NCBI RefSeq assembly: GCF_036711975.1
Contig: NC_091975.1
Location: 5,458,501 to 5,522,500 of the forward strand
Direction: 5' to 3'
Length of the DNA stretch: 64,000 nucleotides
From: Onthophagus taurus
Lineage: Eukaryota; Arthropoda; Insecta; Coleoptera; Scarabaeidae
Every line of letters starts with the position of its first letter. Positions within the stretch are counted from its first letter, which is position 1. Positions 48,401-58,290 of the stretch are shown piece by piece. The position numbers and the translations under genes are program-made. The notes beneath the pieces are model-generated. The model was not told the DNA's origin, made no database searches, and saw only the letters and a program-made list of their open reading frames with translations.

Positions 48401-51400
48401 TAAATTAATTTATTCATGCTCTCAGCCGTAACTGGACGACTACAAATGTATAAAAAGAGGACCATTTCAACAGTTTTTGCTACCACGGTTTTATTACCAC
48501 CAATCGAATTTGTATGAACTTCTAAGAATATTATTACAAAAACAATCATTTAAAGTTTACACATTTTAACTAGCTATTAGATTTATATTTTATAAATTCC
48601 AAGAAGTACACAAAGATCCGTTTTTAAACCTATTTCTATTATACTAAAGGGAGAAGAGAAGGGTCCACTTATTTGTCGAACAACTTAGGACGTTGTTTGC
48701 GGTGAGGCATCCAGGCCCGGTTTACACTGTTTTGACAATGGGAAGCAAGCCGCAAAAGGCGAGGTAACAAAAGGCGGCCAGGTATAACCGAAGTCAAAAA
48801 GTCTTCGTCCGCCCTGTGTACACACTCTCACACACAGGCATAGAAACCGATCCCTTCAGGTTATTAATTTCTCTTGGGGAGGTCTTCACGACTAGAATGG
48901 CGATCGGCAAGCCGTTTTCACTCGGTTGCTATGTGTTTGGGTTAGATCGACCGGAAAAGGACGGCCATTTCTGTGCGATGATGCCAGAAATTACAACAAA
49001 TTCTAAGACATAATCACAATTTTTATTTTAGCATACATTTTTTCCTCATAATATTTAATATTATTTATTATTTTAGTTGAGAATGGGATGATGATGATGA
49101 TGGTGAAATGTTGAGGGGAGTAGGGGCAAGGTAGTGATGGCCTTCGAAAGAAGTAGAAGAAAGAAGAGTTCTTCTTCGGCCTTTGGTCCGAGAGGCGGCC
49201 GGCCCTGGCCAATTATTCATTGAAATGCCGGTCCGGTGTCGGCCCATGACCGCCAGTCAGCCATGGCCGGGCCGCTCTTAAATCAGATAACGACGAAGAA
49301 CGTTGTGGCCGACGATTTCCCGACGGCCCTGTGGTCCCCACCAGTTGGGGACTGCGTCCGGCAGACCGTTGGACTGCACGTTTGGGGGCACACCGGATGG
49401 TCGACGTGGGAACCAAGACTTCGGAGACTTTTCTGGCTTTCCGGCGTCAATGGGCCCGCGCTTCTTCAAAGCGGGATCCGCGGTGAGGACGAAGGCGAAG
49501 AAGAAGAAAGGGACCGACCGTCTTTTGTCGGCTCGGCCCCAGAACAAAAAACGTTGTCTTGCTTGGGGCGGGTTGCTCCATTGCTCCCGCCCACGTCAGC
49601 CATAGCGTCTCTTCAGCTCCACCAACAGAATACCACAACCATATAGATTTTCGTTTTTTTTCTTATCCTCTCTATTACCTATTGTTTGGAAACGAGGATT
49701 TACTCTTCATTCGTTGGAATCGCTTACAATTATAATTTTCTTCAAATTTCACAGCAAAATTGGTAATGTATTAAGGTTACATTTCGAATTAATCGAGTAT
49801 AGTGTAGAAAAGATCTCGAAAGTACAAGAAATAAAGTGAAGAAATCTTTTGCAAAGATCCAGAGTATTCGATGCTGTTTCATTTTTCTTCTTCGTCTTGT
49901 TCTTGTGTTTTCTTGAGAGAGAGGTTGTGGAGCGGCGCTTCCATTTTGAGGTAAGGTGATCCGGTAATCGAGAACTGGTATTAGGTGCCCCAGCGGAGTG
50001 GCAGTAATTTATAGCGTAAATTGGTGTTTCCAGACTGAATGGGCAGAAGGCGCCCTTCGCGGCGAGAGGCGGAGCCGACATAAATTACGAAAGCAATTAA
50101 ATTTTTGACATTGGCCGTAATATTTTCAGCTCCGTTATTAATTCGTGAATTTATTACCTGTGCACAATTGGACATGAACTCCGTGCTCGCCCCCCCTTTC
50201 TCCTCTTCCCTTCTGCTACGTCGGTTTTCTTTTCTTCGTCTTCTTCCACCTCTCGTCGAAGAAAACGACGGCTTCGTTCGTCGGTCGTTCTTGTTCTTCT
50301 TCTTCGATTGCCGAGCGCTTCTATCTTCCATTTTGTCCGCTAGGGTCTTTTTAAAACACTTAAGCGACCGACACGGTTTCTTCCCATTAAATTGATACCG
50401 ATGCACCGTGAAGACCAGTTCTTCACTTCGAACACGTAACGTGTTACACGTTTAACGCGATCGATCTGTTAAGTTACTTTCAGATGGATAATCCTATTTG
50501 GCAGAAGAATTAATGATACCTATTATTCCTTGAAACCAAATATTTCTATAGGAGGAAAATAAATAAATAAAAGAAAGGGCAGTAACCTCTCCCACGGGAA
50601 ACAAACATCAATGTATCAAAATCGTTTGTGTTCCCAACTTGTCACCGCCATCAATCCATCAATATTCTCAGTAGTTTGCTGTTACCGAGAGAGGAGCTGA
50701 ACGTAGGAGAAGAAGAAAAGGCGTGAAGAAGGAAGAAGACGACGACGACGGCCAATATTTACTCACGTCAGTGATGCGTCAAAGCCTTACACAAACGCGT
50801 TCTCTGCTATCAATCATAATTCACACCACGGTCCAAGTGAGCGCATTCACGACCATGAAAGGGGGCATTAATCTTGTTTTGTGCCGGCAATGATAATCGC
50901 TCCCGTGAGGAGCGTTCGCGGCCGCACGAGACGCCGCACTCCCGCTTTATATTTGTTTAGGTGTCGTGCGTGTTTATACACGCGTCCACAATACCAACTA
51001 ACTCCTCTCATTTCTACTTCTTCGTCTTCTTGGAACGCATGGATTCTATGACTACCCATCTATTTCTTCTTATGGCAGCACAGCTTCGCTACCGTTCCCC
51101 ATAGCTAATTTGTCATAGCTGGAATGTCAAGATCTATTTGAAAACACCTCTCCCTCTCTCTTTACAACGTTTCTTCACGCGATCTCTAAACCCCGATCTA
51201 TTTTTAGTCGGTTAATTTGTGTGAAGAAGAAGAAAAACGTTTTAAGAGTGGACGACGAGATCTATTCGGCCACCTCTGAGGTGACTTACGGATCGTGTAC
51301 ACGCGATACTGTGTAAGCTCGTCCTGCGCGTAACCTTGAAAATGGAAAACGCGAGGACGCGCGTTGTCGACGTCCCGTTATGGGAAGGCCTCGGCATACC

Positions 51401-54400
51401 GAACTCCGCGTATAGAGTTAGTCGCGAAACTGCCCGGCAATTAGAGCGATCGATTAACAGGCCGGCCCTAAGTGAAACATTAAAATCGCCGGTATATAGT
51501 TCGATCGGGTTGTAATTAGCCCATCGGATCGATTAGTCGATGCCTTTGGATCGCCGTTTGCGATTTTACGACTATCGACCGATCGGAAACTGGCTATTCA
51601 ACGAGAATTGAAAAGGAAAATCCGGTGGCATTTAACTTTAATTGTATTACCCTAGGTAGAAGACTATGTCCAAGAGGAGGAATACGACGACGTTCTTCAA
51701 GGATTCAAGAATTCGCACCTATATGTAGAGAAAATACGTTTCTTTCATTTCAAAGTTTTTACCTAAGAACAAGATTTTATAATGAAACATTTTTCACGAT
51801 TCATCGATGTTTTAAAGATCATTATTTGAGTAGCGATCGCCTTCTAGAATATTTATTTACAATATCGATCAATTTTTTTAATTTTCGTAACTTATCTTTG
51901 ATTTATTATGACTTTAATCCAGAGTTAACATTCGATTAACCTCAAATTAAGCGTTAATTAACACCCGATTTAGATTTTATGAGAACCACTTAGAGTCGAT
52001 ATGATACAAACGTTTGAATTATAATAAATAACTGATTAACTTCGCTTTTAGAGTACTTATTCTAAAAGCGAATCGACGTCCAAACATTTTTCAGGATTCA
52101 ATTCTCGATTCAGCTTAAACATAATATGATTACAAACTCATCGATGTTTTAAAGATCATTTTGATCAATTTTTAATATTTTCGTAACTCATTTTTGATTT
52201 ATTACTACTTTAATCCAAAATTAACATTCGATCAACGTCAAATTAAGCGTTAATTAACACCCGATTTAGATTTTATGAGAACCACTTAGAGTCGATATGA
52301 TACAAACGTTTGAATTATGATAAATAACTGATTAACTTCGCTTTTAGAGTACTTATTCTAAAAGCGAATCGACGTCCAAACATTTTTCAGGATTCAATTC
52401 TCGATTTAGCTTAAACATAATATGATTACAAACTCATCGATGTTTTAAAGATCATTTTGATCAATTTTTAATATTTTCGTAACTCATTTTTGATTTATTA
52501 CTACTTTAATCCAAAATTAACATTCGATCAACGTCAAATTAAGCGTTAATTAACACCCGATTTAGATTTTATGAGAACCACTTAGAGTCGATATGATACA
52601 AACGTTTGAATTATGATAAATAACTGATTAACTTCGCTTTTAGAGTACTTATTCTAAAAGCGAATCGACGTTCAAACATTTTTCAGGATTCAATTCTCGA
52701 TTCAGCTTAAACATAATATGATTACAAACTCATCGATGTTTTAAAGATCATTTTGATCAATTTTTAATATTTTCGTAACTCATTTTTGATTTATTACTAC
52801 TTTAATCCAAAATTAACATTCGATCAACGTCAAATTAAGCGTTAATTAACACCCGATTTAGATTTTATGAGAACCACTTAGAGTCGATATGACACAAACG
52901 TTTGAATTATGATAAATAACTGATTAACTTCGCTTTTAGAGTACTTATTCTAAAAGCGAATCGACGTCCAAACATTTTTCAGGATTCAATTCTCGATTTA
53001 GCTTAAACATAATATGATTACAAACTCATCGATGTTTTAAAGATCATTTTGATCAATTTTTAATATTTTCGTAACTCATTTTTGATTTATTACTACTTTA
53101 ATCCAAAATTAACATTCGATCAACGTCAAATTAAGCGTTAATTAACACCCGATTTAGATTTTATGAGAACCACTTAGAGTCGATATGATACAAACGTTTG
53201 AATTATGATAAATAACTGATTAACTTCGCTTTTAGAGTACTTATTCTAAAAGCGAATCGACGTTCAAACATTTTTCAGGATTCAATTCTCGATTCAGCTT
53301 AAACATAATATGATTACAAACTCATCGATGTTTTAAAGATCATTTTGATCAATTTTTAATATTTTCGTAACTCATTTTTGATTTATTACTACTTTAATCC
53401 AAAATTAACATTCGATCAACGTCAAATTAAGCGTTAATTAACACCCGATTTAGATTTTATGAGAACCACTTAGAGTCGATATGACACAAACGTTTGAATT
53501 ATGATAAATAACTGATTAACTTCGCTTTTAGAGTACTTATTCTAAAAGCGAATCGACGTCCAAACATTTTTCAGGATTCAATTCTCGATTCAGTTTAAAC
53601 ATAATATGATTACAACAAACTCATCGATGTTTTAAAGATCATTTTGATCAATTTTTAATATTTTCGTAACTCATTTTTGATTTATTACTACTTTAATCCA
53701 AAGTTAACATTCGATCAACGTCAAATTAAGCGTTAATTACCACCCGATTTAGATTTTATGAGAACCACTTAGAGTCAATATGATACAAACGTTTGAATTA
53801 TGATAAATAACTGATTAACTTCGCTTTTAGAGTACTTATTCTAAAAGCGAATCGACGTCCAAACATTTTTCAGGATTCAATTCTCGATTCAGCTTAAACA
53901 TAATATGATTACAACAAACTCATCGATGTTTTAAAGATCATTTTGATCAATTTTTAATATTTTCGTAACTCATTTTTGATTTATTACTACTTTAATCCAA
54001 AATTATCATTCGATCAACGTCAAATTAAGCGTTAATTAACACCCGATTTAGATTTTATGAGAACCACTTAGAGTCGATATGATACCAACGTTTGAATTAT
54101 GATAAATAACTGATTAACTTCGCTTTTAGAGTACTTATTCTAAAAGCGAATCGACGTCCAAACATTTTTCAGGATTCAATTCTCGATTCAGCTTAAACAT
54201 AATATGATTACAAACTCATCGATGTTTTAAAGATCATTTTGATCAATTTTTAATATTTTCGTAACTCATTTTTGATTTATTACTACTTTAATCCAAAATT
54301 AACATTCGATCAACGTCAAATTAAGCGTTAATTAACACCCGATTTAGATTTTATGAGAACCACTTAAAGTCGATATGATACAAACGTTTGAATTATAATA

Positions 54401-57400
54401 AATAACTGATTAACTTCGCTTTTAGAGTACTTATTCTAAAAGCGAATCGACGTCCAAACATTTTTCAGGATTCAATTCTCGATTCAGCTTAAACATAATA
54501 TGATTACAAACTCATCGATGTTTTAAAGATCATTTTGATCAATTTTTAATATTTTCGTAACTCATTTTTGATTTATTACTACTTTAATCCAAAATTAACA
54601 TTCGATCAACGTCAAATTAAGCGTTAATTAACACCCGATTTGTTTTTTATGAGAACCACTTAGACTCGATATGATACAAACGTTTGAATTATGATAAATA
54701 ACTGATTAGCGATTAGTTAACTTTCAAATGGATGTTATGTATTGATAAATAAACATTCGATTAATTTTTGCGAAATCCATTTTTGATTATTTATTATTTA
54801 CATCCAAAGCCAACATTCCATTAACGTCAGATTAAGCGCTAATTAAGATCCGATTAAGACTTCGTAAGATCCACGTAGGCTCAATATGAAATTAAAACTA
54901 CGCGATTATGATAAATTGGAATTGTTTCACGAAATATTTCTGGGATATCAATTTTGATTATTTATTATTTACATCCAAAGCCAACATTCCATTAACGTCA
55001 GATTAAGCGCTAATTAAGATCCGATTAAGACTTCGTAAGATCCACGTAGGCTCAATATGAAATTAAAACTTCGTGATTATGATTGATTAGAATTGTTTCA
55101 CGAAATATTTCTGGGATATTTTTTGAAGATGGGTAAGATAGATGAGGTATCGCACCAAAGCTGTAAATTATAAAGCGATATCTTCGTTTTAGAGATGTGC
55201 TCGCTGCTTTTATGTGATTATAAATCTAACAAATGTTTTAGTTATGTATGACTTACTTGAAATTCAGGTTGTCTTCTATATCAGGTTCTTCTTTGATATG
55301 TTTAATGTCTCGAGGTTTTATTAATTCTTGAATGAGCTGGCTGTGGCTTAGTGTATTTTTTTATGGAGTTATATGGTTATGCTTAAAACACAGTCGTTTT
55401 AATTCTTTCTTTGATATTATTTTTTGCATATGATAATGATTTTATTTTTGTTCCAGAAGATTTCAAAAGAATATGGTAACATGGCCCTTGAGGAATCATT
55501 TCGAGTAAGTTTTTTTTAAGTTTTCTTTCAAAAAATTTCTTATATAATGTATGATTATATTTGAAATTAAAAGATTTAAGTGGTGACCATCCTTGACCCA
55601 CGACCTTCTTTCCATACAAAGCAATTTACGACATTCCAGAGTTTTACCTGTCGTCGCGTTCCTTTCTAGTTTCCGAGATTATTTATTATAATATTGTGAT
55701 AGCACAACAATGGGTATCGCGTCGTGAAATTATTTTCTCCAATTGACCGGGCACAATGGGGTACCATGTCATATGCAGATTAGAGACCGTACAGACTCCG
55801 CATATACCGATACCGCCCCGGTCATAAATGCTCCCGATATAGTCAAGGGGAACATTACATAATGATTACAATTTATGAGGTCAAATGTGAAAAGAAAAAA
55901 TAACATTGTAGTTTTCTTTTTGTTATCACGTTCTGTTTGAAAAGGGAGTGAAAGTAAGTAAATATTAAAACAGGAAATCGGTTATAATATAATATACACA
56001 TAGGTACAGTTTAATACAATGTGCTCACAATCTCCTCCGCTTCTAGAAACTGTTGGTATCGCAACTATAAAGCAAAATGAAACCGACACCGTACGCAAGT
56101 CTTACGTTACCGGTTCGTTCAACGACCCAACTGCCACAATTTGCGTTTGGATTAAATGACTGATACCAACAGTCACGATACTGATGTTTATCCCATACTG
56201 TTTGTTGTGTCTAAATTTCTGTCGGTGATTGTATCGCTTATCTGGCCGATTCAGCTCGAAATCTGCTAACTGGAGCTATAATTTCTTCCACAACCAAACA
56301 ACGTCAATAACAACGTCCTGGGTCAAGACGAATTCTTCGCGGCGTATTTATAGAATACATTTTAGATTAGAATAGTTAATATTTGATTTGGTTATCAACC
56401 AACATTTCGATATACAAATAAATATCAAGATTTTCATTTTTGTAGAAAAAAATTCTCTTTAATTGTTTTTATTACCCAAAATTGTTTTGATGATCTAATA
56501 CTTAATTAAGACAAATATTGACCCACCTTAATTATAACTATGCAAATTAAAAACAAAAAAATTTGTTAAAAATGATACGCAAATATGATACACCGATGAA
56601 GGAGCGGAAAAGAAGCCATAAGAGTGCGGACGACGAAGATACCGAAGCTCGTGGGAACGTGGCTTTTTCGCAAAGGGCCCTCTTTGTTCGGGCGCCGATG
56701 GCTTTAGCCAAGAATTAATTGCCTTATCTTCTTGGTGAATCTTCCGAGAAGAGTCCCGTGTGCATAGAATCCGGGCTCCTTGTTAATCCTTTTAAAACGA
56801 AACCTGGGTGTTTCGAAAATTTAAAGATTAACGGTAACCTGGGGATTACCTTAAAGCGATCAACAAACTGTAAAGCTTGGAATTTTTTTTCTAATACGAA
56901 CACAATATGTTGTTATTGTAGTTTATTGCCGTATTGAGTATGTTATTTTTTAGAAGCTTCAATAAAATAATCTTATCAATTTTATGATCACTGTCGATAA
57001 ACGTGACATAATTATAATTAATCAGATTAAATGTTTTAATTTAATTGTTTTGAGAAAAAAGTATTTATTGCATAAATATGAATATGCAAAAAAAGTTCAC
57101 TAATAAAGTCATTAACGAGTGCAAATAATGCGTTAAATAATCAAATAGCCGCCGAGTTTAATAAATCTAGGGAAAGTGCGTCATAATTCAACCGGAATAT
57201 ATTAAAGACGACGTCGATTCTCACCGATTCGAGTTTCATTCGCACCGTTTGAATAATTATAATAATAATTAGCGATCATAAAACGATTGTTGCAAATGTA
57301 ACAAATTACATTTTTCACATTCCAACTGTACGCAACACAATTCGAATTGTACTTATATTTAATTTTTCTTTTTATAACATTGATACGGTAACAGGATGTT

Positions 57401-57900
57401 GATAAGATACAATCTATAAGTATATTGACTTTTTTTATAAATATATTTTATTGTTACGAAGTAAAAATAATGGTTATACTAAAATTATCGAAGAAATCCG
57501 TATTTGTCTTTCGTCTCATTTTTTTCGAAAACACTTCAACTCCAACAAGTGGGTTGATGAGTGTATTTTCAAGGATTATTTTTTTAAACAATTTTTTGTG
57601 ACTTACCTGAGTCATAACTCTATCAGCAGCTGTACCTTCCTCGTCTTTAAAAATAATGTCCTGATTATAATTGAGTACGAAGTCCTTGAACCTACTATCG
57701 TCCCTATCGATGGCACCTTCAGAAGGACCACTAGCAGCAAGACTGTTTTCGACTTCGTTGGGAATATGTTGTTTGAAGACGAGAGCCGTAAGTGGCTTGA
57801 TGAGTATCTTCTTAAAGCCCCCGCGGCCCGGTCCGCAAGCTTCCAACCTGGGCACGGTCAGCACCAGGACCAGGACCACGGCAGCCCACCTGAACCTCAT
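42401..57900 (-). CDS. hh: Hedgehog morphogen precursor
   Basis: Three exons, 57900-57607 (294 nt), 44285-44024 (262 nt) and 43095-42401 (695 nt), separated by a 13.3-kb and a 0.93-kb intron; 416 residues. The secreted precursor cleaves itself and the N-terminal signal, modified with palmitate and cholesterol, activates Patched/Smoothened signalling. Exon 1 encodes a signal peptide, the palmitoylated cysteine of CGPGRG (Cys22), FKQHIPN, ASGPSEG and [11 protein letters not shown]. Exon 2 encodes [35 protein letters not shown] with metal ligands, and [18 protein letters not shown]. Exon 3 starts the Hint autoprocessing domain with the cleavage site YGG/CFSSES (Gly194/Cys195), the TxxH pair (Thr265, His268) and [17 protein letters not shown]. 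The whole Hint domain is intact. The start was chosen for the signal peptide; an in-frame ATG 40 codons upstream also exists. The region after CGPGRG has fewer basic residues than usual. Confidence 0.97.
43096..44023 (-). other. Hedgehog intron 2
   Basis: 926-bp intron with a canonical donor CAG/GTAAGA and acceptor TTTCCAG. No gene was seen inside. A short frame on the opposite strand at 43,652 is not convincing. Confidence 0.7.
44338..44640. mobile_element. Degraded copy of the foldback MITE family
   Basis: It contains inverted blocks TAGAACTAACACTA, GTTAGTTCTAG and a TTTAAGACGGCTAAACCCGAATG arm matching the MITEs at 39,501 and 41,696. The left end resembles CAGCAAAAATTC; a clean right terminal repeat was not found, so the limits are approximate. 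It lies at the 3' side of hedgehog intron 1. Confidence 0.6.
44772..45437 (+). mobile_element. LINE fragment, copy 1 (endonuclease end and reverse transcriptase pieces)
   Basis: The end of an endonuclease domain can be read at 44,784-44,949: [17 protein letters not shown] followed by RCIDNIF, as in Jockey-like LINEs. NHLA and a lysine-rich linker follow. The reverse transcriptase part has [16 protein letters not shown] (45,180-45,240) and [13 protein letters not shown] (about 45,347-45,385), which is the first catalytic-aspartate motif. Frameshifts, stops and an internal loss of about 80-90 bp, compared with copy 2, make it nonfunctional. It ends against a piece of the foldback-MITE family (45,417-45,474). 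Confidence 0.7.
45476..46041 (+). mobile_element. LINE fragment, copy 2 (tandem duplicate)
   Basis: It repeats copy 1 from the CTAGCATCTACGTAACC junction onward, at very high identity, through the same [13 protein letters not shown] and [10 protein letters not shown] reverse transcriptase motifs. It keeps a middle segment (45,588-45,672, encoding [13 protein letters not shown]) that copy 1 lacks. It ends at TTAGATTGTTATACATTTT, where copy 1 runs into MITE sequence and this copy runs into unrelated DNA. A local duplication of the LINE plus flanking MITE piece is the simplest reading. Confidence 0.7.
46042..51796. other. Hedgehog intron 1, GC-richer noncoding block
   Basis: About 5.7 kb of unusually GC- and CpG-rich intron with many GAAGAAG/CTTCTTC and GATGATGATGG runs (48,118-48,135 and 49,088-49,105). 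Many overlapping open frames occur on both strands (longest 49,236-49,646, 136 codons), as expected from composition; none shows a domain. The 51,290-51,600 piece is rich in CGATCG and TAATTAG-type sites. Hedgehog enhancers are a reasonable inference. Confidence 0.45.
51797..54710 (+). repeat. 296-bp satellite array with hairpin, in hedgehog intron 1
   Basis: Nearly ten tandem units of 296 bp (two of 299 bp, because of an added AAC). Nine units carry a perfect 12-bp inverted repeat, TTCGCTTTTAGA / TCTAAAAGCGAA, with an 8-nt loop; the CGC of the left arm is at 52043, 52339, 52635, 52931, 53227, 53523, 53822, 54121 and 54417. Shared variants (GACGTTC against GACGTCC, GATTTAG against GATTCAG, GACACAAACG against GATACAAACG) alternate over the first half, showing a duplicated 592-bp dimer. 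The first and last units are diverged or lack the hairpin. There is no coding potential. Confidence 0.95.
54780..55120 (+). repeat. Two diverged 170-bp edge monomers
   Basis: Two copies 170 bp apart (ACATCCAAAGCCAACATTCC at 54801 and 54971) resemble part of the 296-bp unit (CATTNNATTAACGTCAGATTAAGCGCTAATTAA and the following segment) but lack the hairpin. They look like an older or shorter form of the same satellite at the array edge. Confidence 0.75.
55121..57606. other. Hedgehog intron 1, 5' part
   Basis: Intron sequence next to exon 1. Less AT-rich, possibly conserved patches lie at about 55,690-55,860 and 56,090-56,340 (including CCGGTCATAAATGC and TTACCGGTTCGTTCAACGACC). No gene or repeat was recognised. 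First-intron enhancers are typical of hedgehog genes but are only inferred here. Confidence 0.4.
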
Positions 57901-58290
57901 CTCCTGCTCGCGACGCGACACTCCGACATCAACAACATTATAACTATAATCATCATCAGCATTCCGATCGTTGCCGTGTTCGTTGTTAGTTTCCTTTGGT
58001 GGCACACGCGATACGCGCAACGCGAAATCATCAGGAGGATCTCCTGAGGATCCCGTTCAGGTGGAGGCTGACGGCGTAAAATGAACCCGTGCACTTGTCA
58101 TAGGTGCAGCTTAAGCCGCCGCAGCCCCTCCACCGTAAATGTAAGGCCATCTTCCGCCGGCGGCCCTCCGTGCCATTGGACGATGGGCGGAACCCGAAAC
58201 GAACCGAACCGTACAGGTGAGGTACTCCGACGTGAACCCAGATCGCAAATCATCGAAGACAACCAAAAAAGATCCCTTCTTACAACCAAA
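57901..58290 (-). promoter_or_regulatory. Hedgehog 5' untranslated / promoter region
   Basis: GC-rich DNA directly upstream of the hedgehog signal-peptide start. The hedgehog frame stays open upstream to another ATG at 58020-58018. No TATA box was identified and the transcription start is not known. Confidence 0.5.

Noticed and set aside
49236-49646. 136-codon frame in hedgehog intron 1
   Set aside because: Several overlapping frames are open on both strands here, which is what GC-rich noncoding DNA produces; no family motif was seen.
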